From contig CAVVVP010000005.1 in assembly GCA_963751695.1 (NCBI GenBank), forward strand, positions 124,001 through 188,000: a stretch of 64,000 bases of DNA, written 5' to 3'. The position numbers and the translations under genes are program-made. The stretch is from SZUA-22 sp963751695. Its GTDB lineage: Bacteria; Bacteroidota; Ignavibacteria; Ignavibacteriales; Melioribacteraceae. This document shows, piece by piece, positions 29,730 through 39,457 of the stretch (positions are counted from its first letter, which is position 1; each line of letters starts with the position of its first letter). Below the pieces are notes generated by a model that saw nothing but the letters and a program-made list of their open reading frames with translations, made no database searches and was not told the DNA's origin.

Positions 29730-31436
29730 TTAGTCACCTTTTTTATCTAACACTACTCCGGCTCCAGTATCATCATCTAAATGAATTTCTGAAAGGTTTG
29801 GATTTAAACCAATAGTATGCTCATTAAGCCATTTGTTTCTAACAATTGGTGTGAATCTGCCTTTGGATTCTATTGGGAAACGAATTTCTTTTCCCGGCTT
29901 CACAGGTAGTACTTCACTGTCTTTTACTACTGTAACTCCATTCACAATAACATAAGGAATACCGGTAGTAGGGATGCCATGTTCCCCGACTTTAAAAGTG
30001 GAATTATCGGTTATTGTTTCAGGGTTAAAAATGGTAATGTCTGCAATTTTTCCAATCTGAAGACGACCACGTTGCTTCATTGACTCAAGACCAGAATCTC
30101 CTAAGTGTTTAGCTGCCCAATAGCTAGCCTGAGCTATGGTAAACATAAGTGGTATACCTTGTTCACGCCCCAATCTAAAACAAACACCACGCGAGCCAGA
30201 AGTTCGCGGATGACCACGATATTCAGACCAGTCAGCATCCCATGGCAGCAATTTACCATCATCACCTACACCTGCCATAGCATCACTTGCAATAGTCATG
30301 TGAGGAATAGCCAGCCAATTATTCATCCATTCTTTTCTATAAGGAAATTCAACTACAACCGATCTCCCTGGTTCTTTTTTCATCAGTGCTGCATAAGTCT
30401 CGTTTGTAAGGTATGCATCATCAATAGGGTCGTATATGGTTTCCTCATAGCGATAGCCTCTTTTCTCTACCCATTCAGAAGGTCTTAAGAAAGCTGCAGT
30501 TATTGCTGTTGATCCAGCAGCATAAGGATAATACTCTGACCACATATTCAAACCTTTTTCTCTTGCCAATTGTAATTTTTCTTCAATTTCCCACCAGCCA
30601 TAATCATTGTTATGCGCTATTAATAATGGAGCTCCTGTTAACATCGCATTTGTAAACATCTCATCAAAAGCTATTGCAGCTTCAGTAGGTGTTTCCGATA
30701 AAAGATGATACCTGGTATGAACGGATGTGACGCGACCATAATTTGCACCAACCCTTTGACCTTCAAACAGTTCATAACTGCTGATTCCTTTAGCCATATA
30801 AGCAATAGGTGCAGCAATACCAATTGCCCCTTGTCTTAGATCTTCATCCATTAGCTGCATCACTTTATTCATTTCCTCGACTGTGGATTTCGTATCAGCC
30901 CAACCTTGAACACCATCTTTCAACGCTCTACTTGCGTAAATAGGAATAGTAGAATAATCGACTGGCCCGCTAAGTTCAGCATCAGGATCATGAACAGCCA
31001 TTCTATTAAATAACAAGCTGGCAGATGTACCGTAGTTCACTTGCCAACCAGATTTTGCTTTCTCATCGTACCATGCCTTTACATTAAATGAACCAGCTTC
31101 AAGATCCATACCCGTAGTTACACCATCTCTTAATGCCATTTTGCTTGCGAAGACGTCTGTTGCATGATAATGTGTGTCTATAAATCCTGGAGCTACCACA
31201 TGTCCTGTAGCATCAATGGTTTCTTTACCTTTGATTTGAGATTTGGTTATGATGACTATTTTTCCATCCTTAATTCCCACATTTGCCACATCGTCAAACA
31301 TAGTTTCAGGATCCACTACCCGGCCATTTAAGATGACTACATCAAAAGTATCATTTGAAGTTGCTTTTTCTTGAGCAAATATCCCAAAACTGAGCAAACA
31401 AAACATCGATACTAAAAATAGATTTTTAAAATTCAT
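29730..31436 (-). CDS. Periplasmic D-aminoacylase-type amidohydrolase (paralogue 1)
   Basis: 568 residues. Signal peptide ends SFGIFAQ. Amidohydrolase-superfamily enzyme: FDVVILNGRVVDPET at the N-terminal beta-sandwich, the metal motif APGFIDTHYHATD (HxH near residue 90), later VHTRYH and AHNNDYG, SDAMAGVGDD near the catalytic Asp, and the C-terminal GKIADITIFNPETI. This is the N-acyl-D-amino-acid deacylase/dihydroorotase-like group. The adjacent gene 31541-33199 is a clear paralogue sharing most of these motifs. It starts 41 nt upstream of the beta-lactamase-like gene on the same strand. Substrate is not known; a D-amino-acid amide or a similar cyclic amide is inferred from the family. Confidence 0.88.
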   Translation of the reverse strand: MNFKNLFLVSMFCLLSFGIFAQEKATSNDTFDVVILNGRVVDPETMFDDVANVGIKDGKIVIITKSQIKGKETIDATGHVVAPGFIDTHYHATDVFASKMALRDGVTTGMDLEAGSFNVKAWYDEKAKSGWQVNYGTSASLLFNRMAVHDPDAELSGPVDYSTIPIYASRALKDGVQGWADTKSTVEEMNKVMQLMDEDLRQGAIGIAAPIAYMAKGISSYELFEGQRVGANYGRVTSVHTRYHLLSETPTEAAIAFDEMFTNAMLTGAPLLIAHNNDYGWWEIEEKLQLAREKGLNMWSEYYPYAAGSTAITAAFLRPSEWVEKRGYRYEETIYDPIDDAYLTNETYAALMKKEPGRSVVVEFPYRKEWMNNWLAIPHMTIASDAMAGVGDDGKLLPWDADWSEYRGHPRTSGSRGVCFRLGREQGIPLMFTIAQASYWAAKHLGDSGLESMKQRGRLQIGKIADITIFNPETITDNSTFKVGEHGIPTTGIPYVIVNGVTVVKDSEVLPVKPGKEIRFPIESKGRFTPIVRNKWLNEHTIGLNPNLSEIHLDDDTGAGVVLDKKGD

Positions 31437-31540
31437 GTTATCTCCAATTTAATATTGATAATTCCATCTAAATTTATTTATAAAAATATAAACCCAGATT
31501 CAAACATTTATTTAGACTATAAATGTATTTCCAAGTTTGT

Positions 31541-33199
31541 TTACTGGTTTGGATCGAATTTCCTAGGTTCAATTGATATTTGATCCACGCGACCTTTTTC
31601 CTGCACTGGGAAACGAATCGGTTTTCCCGGGAAAACTTTAAGTACTTCAGAATCTTTTACTACTACTACACCATTCACCAATACATAAGGCATTCCCGTG
31701 GTAGGTATTGCTCCCATTCCCGGCTCATAGGTAGAGTTATCTCTAACTGTTTCCGGATTGAAAATTACAATATCAGCATCCATACCATCTTGCATACGTC
31801 CTTTTGTTTTAAACTGAGGGATACCTGCCAATTCGTCAAAATATTTAGCGTGTAAATAGCTCATTTTAGAGATGGCTTCCATCAAAGGCATGTTTTTATC
31901 TTCACGCACCATACGCAGTACTTTGCCACGAGTACCTGCACTACGTGGATGTACTGACTTGCCTTCATAAGGTTCATCCCAAGGGTAATAGTTTAGGTTT
32001 TTATCCTGGATAGCCATACCGTCAGAGACAACTACCACTCCTGGTTGCGCCATCCATTTAGCAATGTCTTCCGGAGGGTTGTTGTAAATCACAATCGCTC
32101 TGCCAGGATCATTCTTGCGAACATCATCATACATCGCTTTATCCCAACGCGTGCCATCAAGGTTTGAAACACTCGAATAGGTAATCCCCATTTGAGCCAT
32201 GCCTGATTCCGTAAGAATATCGGCAGAAGCAATGGTAGAGCCGGCCGCATAAGGGTAAACCTCACCCCATACCTTGGCGCCTCTTTTTTCTCTTGCGTCG
32301 TTAATCATAGGAATTGTGTATTCCCAGTCCATGTTGCTGTTCAGGTGTGAAGCCATGAAGGCCGCATCCAAAACCATGGCATTGGCCAGCATTTCCTGAA
32401 TACCCAACTGCCCCTCATTGGGTGGACGAATGCCCGCAAAGCGTACATGTCCATTTGTAACACGACCGTATTTTGCCGCCAACTCCTGGTATTTGTACAA
32501 TTCGTACTGGGTAACTCCTGTGGTCATATAACCGACTGGAACGCCCACGCCTAAGGCGCCTTGGCGAAGGCCTTCGTCGATATAGCTCATAATCTTGGTC
32601 ATCTCCTCTTTGTTGGGCAAGGTTGACGACCAGCCCGGCTTGCGCCCTTCTTTCTGGGCCTTTGCGGCAGCAGCACCCACTGTATGAGAGAACAGGCCAC
32701 CCATGTCATTACCAAGAGCCGCGATTTCAGGACCGTCTAACACCGATACACGGGCTAGAGTTGCAAGCACTACCATACCGTAGTTACTTTGGGTTTTACC
32801 CTCGGCATCTGCATACCATTTAGCGATATCTCCGGCACCTGCTTCGAAATCCATCATGGTGGTTAAACCATCACGCAAATTAACCTTGCGACTAAACTGA
32901 TCAGTTGCGTGCTGGTGACCGTCAATAAATCCAGGTGCAACAACGTGTCCTTCGGCATTAATGGTTTCTTTTCCTTTAATCTCACTTTCAGTAATAATTG
33001 CAATTTTACCATCTTTAACTCCAACATTTCTAACCCCATCAAAATTGGTTTCGGGGTCCATTACCCGGCCATTTAAGATGACTACATCAAATTCCTGATT
33101 AGGATTTTCTTTTTTTGATGTTTGCTCAGTACATGAAAAGGAGAAATAGCTAAGCATAGCGATTAATGTTAACAAAATTATTGAATTGATTTTTTTCAT
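31541..33199 (-). CDS. Lipoprotein D-aminoacylase-type amidohydrolase (paralogue 2)
   Basis: 552 residues. Lipobox LSYFSFSC, so unlike its neighbour it is membrane-anchored. Same family layout: FDVVILNGRVMDPETNFDG, APGFIDGHQHATD (HxH near 93), NGHVRFAG, ASHLNSNMDWEY, VVSDGMAIQD and the C-terminal DADIVIFNPETVRDNSTYEP. Tandem paralogue of 29730-31436, separated by 104 bp. Its middle (about 32.2-32.9 kb) is much richer in G+C than the rest of the window, so the pair probably did not arise by a recent local duplication; at least this copy looks acquired. An inverted repeat lies about 60-100 bp upstream of its start. Confidence 0.87.
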   Translation of the reverse strand: MKKINSIILLTLIAMLSYFSFSCTEQTSKKENPNQEFDVVILNGRVMDPETNFDGVRNVGVKDGKIAIITESEIKGKETINAEGHVVAPGFIDGHQHATDQFSRKVNLRDGLTTMMDFEAGAGDIAKWYADAEGKTQSNYGMVVLATLARVSVLDGPEIAALGNDMGGLFSHTVGAAAAKAQKEGRKPGWSSTLPNKEEMTKIMSYIDEGLRQGALGVGVPVGYMTTGVTQYELYKYQELAAKYGRVTNGHVRFAGIRPPNEGQLGIQEMLANAMVLDAAFMASHLNSNMDWEYTIPMINDAREKRGAKVWGEVYPYAAGSTIASADILTESGMAQMGITYSSVSNLDGTRWDKAMYDDVRKNDPGRAIVIYNNPPEDIAKWMAQPGVVVVSDGMAIQDKNLNYYPWDEPYEGKSVHPRSAGTRGKVLRMVREDKNMPLMEAISKMSYLHAKYFDELAGIPQFKTKGRMQDGMDADIVIFNPETVRDNSTYEPGMGAIPTTGMPYVLVNGVVVVKDSEVLKVFPGKPIRFPVQEKGRVDQISIEPRKFDPNQ

Positions 33200-33260
33200 T
33201 TTTACCTCAATAATATTTAATAATTAGATTTATTTATTTTTATGTTCATCACTTAATGGT

Positions 33261-33297
33261 CCAGACCTCAAAAACCTTCGGGAACTATATGGTCTGG
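33261..33297. promoter_or_regulatory. Inverted repeat upstream of the amidohydrolase operon
   Basis: CCAGACC (33261-33267) and GGTCTGG (33291-33297) are perfect 7-bp arms around 23 nt, 62-98 bp upstream of the amidohydrolase start at 33199 and downstream of the MalT-like gene. It could be an operator for that regulator or its terminator. Nothing else is recognised in 33200-33509. Confidence 0.35.
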
Positions 33298-33509
33298 TTG
33301 GTATCCAATCAGTATTATGATTTTTTATCCAATTTCTTGACGTACCTATATATTAAAAATCGAATTCAAAAAAATTTAGAAATTTAAGTAATGCTTGAAT
33401 TCATTTTTATACTCATTGAGAAATAAGAATAAAGATAAAATATCTTATTAAAGATAAGAAAATACATAGGAGCCCTATATCATACTTAAGTCGCATAAAA
33501 GTATGATTT

Positions 33510-36145
33510 TCACAATAAGACTTGCAGATTCCTGACTTTATTGAGCATAGACACGCGATTAGGAACCTCGAGCTTACGATAGATATTGGTTAAGTGACTT
33601 TTTACTGTCACTATAGAAATGCTGAGTTTATCAGCAATTTCTTTATTTCGGAGACCTTTCGCAATTAGCCGGATGACCTCATGCTCACGAATTGTTAATT
33701 CTTCAGTATGGGAATCAGATTTGGGTGGTGATTTGATATTTGATGATTTTAATCCTATTCTGGCCAAAACACGCCTTGTAACATTGGATTGCTCTACCTC
33801 ACTGAACAGGGCTGGCATCACCCGGTAGGCTTCAATGACAGGTCTGATCGTATCTCTATTTTCAGCCATTAACAAAGCTTTTATGATCGATTCGTTTGCA
33901 TGCTCTTTCCTGCCGATACGCAACAGTGCCATTGCTTTGAGAAATTCGATGTCGATTGTGTGATATTCGTTGTGAACGCTGTCAAGAAAGGCTTCTACTT
34001 CTGCAAGAACACAAAGCGCCTCTTCGACTTGCAAACCAGAACCATGGTTTACAATGATTCTAATTTTGGTAAGTTCGGGCACATCAATTAAAAACATATA
34101 CGATGAAATAGTTTGTTTTACCCAATTCGTTTCTGCCCAGGCCAGTTCCTGTTTCCCTTGACCATTGACCAAAGCTACTCTTGCTTTAACCGATTGATAA
34201 TTGATTTGAAACCTGCTATCTTTTAATTTACCCACCTTTTCTTTGAATTCTATTAAGTGCTTTTTAGAGGCATTTTCGTTTCCTGCAAGCGTTTTAAAAA
34301 GAATTAATCCTGCCAGTGCATCAAAATACACCCTATAATTAAACACACCCTCAAATGCAAGAGCTTCTTTAAAGGCGTGTATTACTCTGCTCTTATTGTA
34401 AGATTGAAAGGCAACATTGCCACGAAAATACGAACCCCATCCTTTTGTATATAGGAAATCAGAATCCTGAACAAGAAACAGCAACTTTTTTGTGTCATCA
34501 TTTGCTGAATCAAAATTTCCGGAAAGTAAGTGAACAAGCACTTTTCCGTGTATTGAACGTATATGCATTTTTGAGGAAGGCTCGAATTTTTCCTGAATAT
34601 CCTCAAGAGACTTCAATGCCAAGGCAGTTAAGCCAAGCATCTGTCTGCCACTGGCCAATATCAATTCCCTGCGTCCGCCAAACATGTAACTTTCATCATG
34701 GCATAACTCTTTAGATCGTTCGATCGATGCTACCGCTTTTTTAGGGTCAATTTTGAAATACGTTAGAAAGTACCCTAAATGAAACAGATACAGGGAAATG
34801 TTCTTCATCACTTGAATTTTCAATGTCAATTGATTTTAGCGTGTTCAGGATGGAAGAAAAATCCTCGATGTTCCAGGTTTCCTCGCAAATCAATAATTCC
34901 GTCAGTAATAGATCAACATTAGTCTTTGCGAAATTGCCGGGGAATGTTATTGAGCCAGCGTTGCACAATCCACCATTGGCCCTGATCCAGAATATTTGTT
35001 CTATGCTCACTAATCAGATCGCAAGCCAACTCAAAGTTTTCTGCCCTTATTGCATATTGAATGGCTTCATCAATCAAACCTTTTCTAGAAAACCACTCAC
35101 TGATACTAATATAAAGCGGTTTGATGATGTTGGGTTCCCTTTTCTCCAGCCGCCTCCTCAGAATATCACCAAATAAATGGTGGAACCTATACCATGTCCC
35201 TTCATGTATGGTAGGGATCAGGAAAAGATTTAAATCCAACAATTTATCGAGGAATATATCTGGCTTGATGGGATTATCCGAGATATCATTAAAGATCATA
35301 TTGATCAAATCCAGATTGAATTGATCACAAAGCGAAATAAGTTGTACATTCCTTATAAACTCCGGAGCTAAGTTATCGCTAATATGATCCATCAGATAAT
35401 CAAGATCATTAGTCAGAAATTCGGATTCTTTTTTCCCAGACACGGCCTCCGGAAACGACTTCGCCAATAATACCATCCTGATAGCTAGGATCCAACCCTC
35501 AGTTCGCTCAAAAAGTTCTTTAATCTCCTCCTGCTTGACGCTGATAATATGTTGCACCGTCAGGAGTTCAGTAATTTCATTTTCGTCAAACCTGAGGTCT
35601 TGCATCTTGAGCTCCAGCATCTTTTGATATAGCCGTAACTCATTCAACTGAAATGGCGGATTCCAACGGGTAATGATTACAAACTGAAAGTTGCTGATAT
35701 TTTCAGTGATTATGGTTTCGATCAGCTGGTGAATCTCCGGATTCTTGATCAACTGGTAATCATCCAGAATCAACCGGGTTGGTTCTTTTAACTTATTAAT
35801 TCTATTGATAATTAAGTCTATTATTGTTTCCCAAGATAGAAAATGGTATTCCTGATCCAGTTTTTTTAATTTTGGCGATTCAACTGAACTGCATCTCTCA
35901 AGCGCCTCAGCGAAATAGGTTAGGAACAAAGATGAATTACTCATGCCTTCATCCAGAGATAGCCAAGAATAATTGTCTTTCTGCTCCTCAAGCCATTGAC
36001 TTACAAGAATACTCTTACCATAACCAGCAGGGGTTGATATTAGTATAAGAGGTAAATGTTTGCTTTTTTCTAGTTTTTCAATAAGATGCGGTCTCTGCAA
36101 AAGCTCAATTGAGAGTTTTGGTCTATTTAGTTTAGTGCTACGCAT
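33510..36145 (-). CDS. MalT/LuxR-family large ATP-binding regulator, broken by two one-base frameshifts
   Basis: Read across the shifts it is about 878 residues, the usual MalT-type length. N-terminus: PKLSIELLQRPHLIEKLEK, Walker A ISTPAGYGKSILVSQW near residue 40, Walker B RLILDDYQL, and RTEGWILAIRMVLLA. The middle is TPR-like (QWWIVQRWLNNIP, ALKSLEDIQ). The C-terminus is a LuxR helix-turn-helix (ELTIREHEVIRLIAKGLRNK, VTVKSHLTNIYRKLEV). The frame breaks at about 34935 (CCCC; three C would give NNIPGNFAKTNVDLLL) and again at about 34795 (ACATTTCCC; one base fewer gives EEHFLYLFHLGYFLTY). Both need the loss of one base. It lies upstream of the amidohydrolase pair and is their likely activator if functional. 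Confidence 0.8.
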
Positions 36146-36260
36146 CAGATCATGAGGTGAGTATGGAATAAATTATAATTTTATTTCAATATTACTAAAA
36201 ATAGTAAACAAAATGGTTAAAATTTATTGACGGATTTAAATTATTCATTCGACTTGCCCT

Positions 36261-36467
36261 CTAATAATATATCAATGATAAAGTTAGTCTCACTTTCAAA
36301 ATACGATCTGATAATTGCTCAGAATATTTGCCTTCAAAATTCCTTTGGTTTAAAAGCATTTTACTAATAAATAATTTTAAATCTGGATTCTCTCTAGGAT
36401 AGGTACCCTGCTCTACAGCCAAGAGTTTAAAATATATTTGATTTAATTGCTTACAATCTGGTTCCAC
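36261..36467 (-). CDS. Possible small protein of unknown family
   Basis: 68 codons from GTG at 36467 with GAGG 6 nt upstream: EPDCKQLNQIYFKLLAVEQG ... LFISKMLLNQRNFEGKYSEQ. Composition is protein-like and hydrophilic with an amphipathic character, but no family is recognised and length alone is not convincing. It lies in the 860-bp gap between the MalT-like and cupin genes, next to repeat R2. Confidence 0.3.
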   Translation of the reverse strand: MEPDCKQLNQIYFKLLAVEQGTYPRENPDLKLFISKMLLNQRNFEGKYSEQLSDRILKVRLTLSLIYY

Positions 36468-36510
36468 AATTTACCTCTAATATGGGACCCACAACTTTAT
36501 CAAAGAAGTT

Positions 36511-36660
36511 AAAAAAGTCACACCCCAACTCTTCCTAAAGGCAAGCGTTAAAGGCTGAATCCAAAACTTCATCTTATTTTAAAGTCAATCCCAGCGCCCA
36601 AATATTAGTGTGGATTTATTAGTTTTTTCTTGCGTGATTTATGTCCTTGTGGGTTGAGCC
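36511..36660. repeat. Repeat R2 copy 2
   Basis: Diverged copy of 17282-17430 in the same orientation and of the same length. Ends conserved: AAAAAAGTCACACCCCAACTC (left, 21 bases with the A run) and CCTTGTGGGTTGAGCC (right); internal CGCCCAAATATT also conserved. Neither copy keeps a shared open frame, so this looks like a non-coding dispersed repeat. Confidence 0.6.
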
Positions 36661-36729
36661 TGGTGAGAATACACAATATTATCATTGAATACTGTATCTT
36701 GCATCACAGATATTGAAAATAATACTTTT

Positions 36730-36972
36730 ATGATTATCATTAACAAAGACAGAAATCTCACCAAGGAGAATGTAGAGTTGCTAAATAATACTCTTCATGG
36801 CTCATTAAAAAGCAATGTTTTCCATATGCTCAATGGGACAGATAACAAACTTCAAATAATTGATAATTTCTCTGAAACAAGAAAGGATCTTCCTAAGGGA
36901 ATTGTTGTTGAAGTATATACAAAAGATGATCAGTTGATATTTCAGAGTGTGCAAGGGAGTGTTGATGCTTGA
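36730..36972 (+). CDS. Doubtful small open frame
   Basis: 80 codons from ATG at 36730 (MIIINKDRNLTKENVELLN ... VVEVYTKDDQLIFQSVQG). No Shine-Dalgarno, no recognised family. The end of the frame reads like a real beta-rich tail, so it may be a decayed gene end. Listed for completeness. Confidence 0.25.
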   Translation: MIIINKDRNLTKENVELLNNTLHGSLKSNVFHMLNGTDNKLQIIDNFSETRKDLPKGIVVEVYTKDDQLIFQSVQGSVDA

Positions 36973-37003
36973 ATATTGGGGCTGGTCACTTACTTCGCCA
37001 CCT

Positions 37004-37369
37004 TCATTTTTGAGCGTACCCATATTTACCTTCTATAAAATCCTCTCTTATAGGGCTAAAAACATCTATTAACACCCCCTCTTCAAGACAAACTGCCCCA
37101 TGCTCAACTTCCGGAGGAATGTAAAAACCGTCATTTACTTTAAGTACTCTAGGATCGTCCCCAACAGTAATCTCAAATTTACCGCTCACAACAAAGGTGG
37201 TTTGGCTATGTGGGTGTTTATGTCTTGCACCAATTCCCCCTTTCTTAAAATGGACATACACCATCATTATTTTATTATCAAAACCCATTATCTTTCTTTT
37301 CATACCAGGTGCAACCACTTCCCAGTCAATTTTATCGAATTCATTGAATACTTTGCTTTGAAATTTCAT
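37004..37369 (-). CDS. kdgF: Cupin protein, KdgF-like
   Basis: 121 residues. Single cupin barrel: GGIGARHKHPHSQTTFVVSGKFEI (metal-binding His-x-His-x4-Gln pattern near residue 48) and YIPPEVEHGAVCLEEG (second-motif His). KdgF-type cupins turn 4,5-unsaturated uronates into the linear keto sugars, the step just before the reductase and kinase encoded upstream. The genes kdgA, kdgK and an SDR precede it on the same strand, which supports this call. ATG at 37369 has GGAG 7 nt upstream. A generic cupin annotation would also be defensible without the context. Confidence 0.75.
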   Translation of the reverse strand: MKFQSKVFNEFDKIDWEVVAPGMKRKIMGFDNKIMMVYVHFKKGGIGARHKHPHSQTTFVVSGKFEITVGDDPRVLKVNDGFYIPPEVEHGAVCLEEGVLIDVFSPIREDFIEGKYGYAQK

Positions 37370-37526
37370 ATTGATTCTCCATAATAATTGCAGTATAAAT
37401 ACTATTAAATTATTTAATTCCCGATTTAATTAATTTACTTTTTAGAATTTATTGTAGACAATTTTTTGCAAATATCATTAGGCAGATGAGAACATTGATA
37501 TGAATAGAGAAAATTAGATTTTCCTA

Positions 37527-38297
37527 CTATATAAAATATTTACCGCCATTTATTTCGATACTTTCACCAGTAATGAATGAAGAATTATCAGATGCTAGAT
37601 AAACGACTAAATCAGCAATCTCATTCGCTTCTCCTTCTCTCCTTAAAGGTGTTTCTGAGGCTACTTTTTCACGAACCTCTGGTTTTGTAAATGTATCGTG
37701 AAAGGTGGTGTTTATCAAACCTGGGGAGACACAATTAACTCGTATTTTTTTTGGCCCAAGTTCTTTTGCCAAACCTCGAGCATAAGTTAGCACAGCTCCT
37801 TTTGAAGCAGCATATGCAGTGGCACCCATTCCACCACCATCTCTTGCAGCTTGTGATGAAAAATTGATTATCGTACCACCCTCCGGCATATATGGTAATA
37901 CAGCTTGTGTTACTAAAAATACTGAACTTAAGTTAAGTGTTAAAACATAATTCCAGAAGTCCAAATCCATATCTTTCATTTTTTTTCTTGCTACTAAGCC
38001 TCCGGCAACATTAACTAAAGCATGGATATGTTTTCCAAAAGATTCATGACACTTTGTAACCAAATTATTAATATCATCTTGTTTAGTCATATCCCCTTTG
38101 ACAATAATCGCTTTTCCACCTTTATCTTCAATAATTTTTAATGTCTCTTTGGCAGTTTCTTGACTGTTAAAATAATTAATGCAAACAGATGCTCCTTCAT
38201 TTGCTAGTTTTATTGATGTTTGCTGACCGATGTCTCGGGCACCACCAGTTACAATTACTACTTTACCTTCCAATTTTCTCAATGACAAATTTTCCAA
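37527..38297 (-). CDS. SDR-family oxidoreductase, probable uronate-pathway reductase (KduD-like)
   Basis: 256 residues. Classical short-chain dehydrogenase: VIVTGGARDIGQQTSIKLA (nucleotide-binding GxxxGxG-like), NVAGG near 95, catalytic Ser in INFSSQAAR, YAASKGAVLTYA (YxxxK), and RVNCVSPGLINTTFH. The C-terminus ITGESIEINGGKYF is usual for FabG/KduD relatives. Position between kdgK and the KdgF-like cupin suggests it interconverts a deoxy-diketouronate and 2-keto-3-deoxygluconate or a similar pair. Direction and cofactor are not readable with certainty. The best start is TTG at 38297; no in-frame ATG precedes the first strand. Confidence 0.85.
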   Translation of the reverse strand: MENLSLRKLEGKVVIVTGGARDIGQQTSIKLANEGASVCINYFNSQETAKETLKIIEDKGGKAIIVKGDMTKQDDINNLVTKCHESFGKHIHALVNVAGGLVARKKMKDMDLDFWNYVLTLNLSSVFLVTQAVLPYMPEGGTIINFSSQAARDGGGMGATAYAASKGAVLTYARGLAKELGPKKIRVNCVSPGLINTTFHDTFTKPEVREKVASETPLRREGEANEIADLVVYLASDNSSFITGESIEINGGKYFI

Positions 38298-38414
38298 ATA
38301 AAATTATTTTTTAATAATGCTTTGTTATTGGATCAGTATAAGATTCTGGAATTGTTAATTGTCTATTTTGTACTTTACAATGCAATAGTGATTTATAAAA
38401 TCTATTCTTATTAA

Positions 38415-39452
38415 TTATCTCTCAACCCTTCCTGAGCCCCCGCTCTGCAATATTTTTTCAACTTCTTCAATTGAGACTAAATTGAAATCCCCCGATATGG
38501 TTTGTTTAAGACAAGAAGCAGCGACGGCAAAATTGAGAGCTTCTTTTGTATTCGCCTTATTTAATAATCCATAAATTAAGCCTCCGGCAAATGAATCACC
38601 ACCACCAACTCTATCTACTATTTGAATATCATATTGTTTTGAACGATAAGGTTTAACACAGTCATTTTCATCATGTAGCAAAGCACTCCATCCATTTCTA
38701 GAGGCAGAATAACTCTCACGAAGAGTAATTGCAACTGTTTCAAAATTATATTTAGATTTTAAAGTTTTAGCTAAGTTGAAATAACCTTGCTCATTCAATT
38801 CTGCCTCTTCAATATTCGTTTGGTCAGCCTTCATTCCAAGACTTTTCTCTGCATCTTCCTCATTAGCTATACAGACATCCACATATTGCATAAGTGGATT
38901 CATAACTGTTTGTGCTTCTTTCTCCGACCACATTTTCTTTCTGAAATTGAGATCACAACTAATTTTCAATCCATGTTTCTTTGCCGAAACACAAGCGTCT
39001 CTCACTGCTTGTTGAGCATTTTCTCCCAGTGCTGGAGTAATTCCTGTCCAATGAAACCAATTTTTTCCTTCAAATATTGCATCCCAATCAAATTCACTTG
39101 AAGCTGCCTGGCTAATCGCTGAATTAGCTCGATCATAAATTACTTTTGAGGCTCTTTGACTCGCTCCAGTTTCAAGAAAGTAAATCCCAATTCTATCTCC
39201 ACCTCTTAATATAAGATCAGTATTAACACCGTAATTCCGTAGTGAATTTACAGCACTTTGACCAATCTCATGTTTAGGAAGTTTTGAAACGAAGTATGAG
39301 TTCAAACCATAATTTGCTAATGATACTGCCACATTTGCTTCTCCACCACCATATACAAGATCAAAAGTATTACTCTGAATAAATCTCTCAAAACCTGGCG
39401 TCGATAATCTTAGCATAATTTCACCAAATGTAACCACTTTAGGTGTATTCAT
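38415..39452 (-). CDS. kdgK: PfkB-family 2-keto-3-deoxygluconate kinase
   Basis: 345 residues from ATG at 39452, preceded by AAGGAG at 8 nt; a GTG three codons earlier overlaps the upstream stop and is less likely. PfkB carbohydrate-kinase fold: VVTFGEIMLRLSTPGFERF, YGGGEANVAVSLANYGLNS (sugar site) and the catalytic DRVGGGDSFAGGLIYGLL near residue 280. With the aldolase gene 5 nt upstream, KDG kinase is the best reading: ATP-dependent phosphorylation of 2-keto-3-deoxygluconate to KDPG. Confidence 0.9.
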   Translation of the reverse strand: MNTPKVVTFGEIMLRLSTPGFERFIQSNTFDLVYGGGEANVAVSLANYGLNSYFVSKLPKHEIGQSAVNSLRNYGVNTDLILRGGDRIGIYFLETGASQRASKVIYDRANSAISQAASSEFDWDAIFEGKNWFHWTGITPALGENAQQAVRDACVSAKKHGLKISCDLNFRKKMWSEKEAQTVMNPLMQYVDVCIANEEDAEKSLGMKADQTNIEEAELNEQGYFNLAKTLKSKYNFETVAITLRESYSASRNGWSALLHDENDCVKPYRSKQYDIQIVDRVGGGDSFAGGLIYGLLNKANTKEALNFAVAASCLKQTISGDFNLVSIEEVEKILQSGGSGRVER

Positions 39453-39457
39453 AGTTT

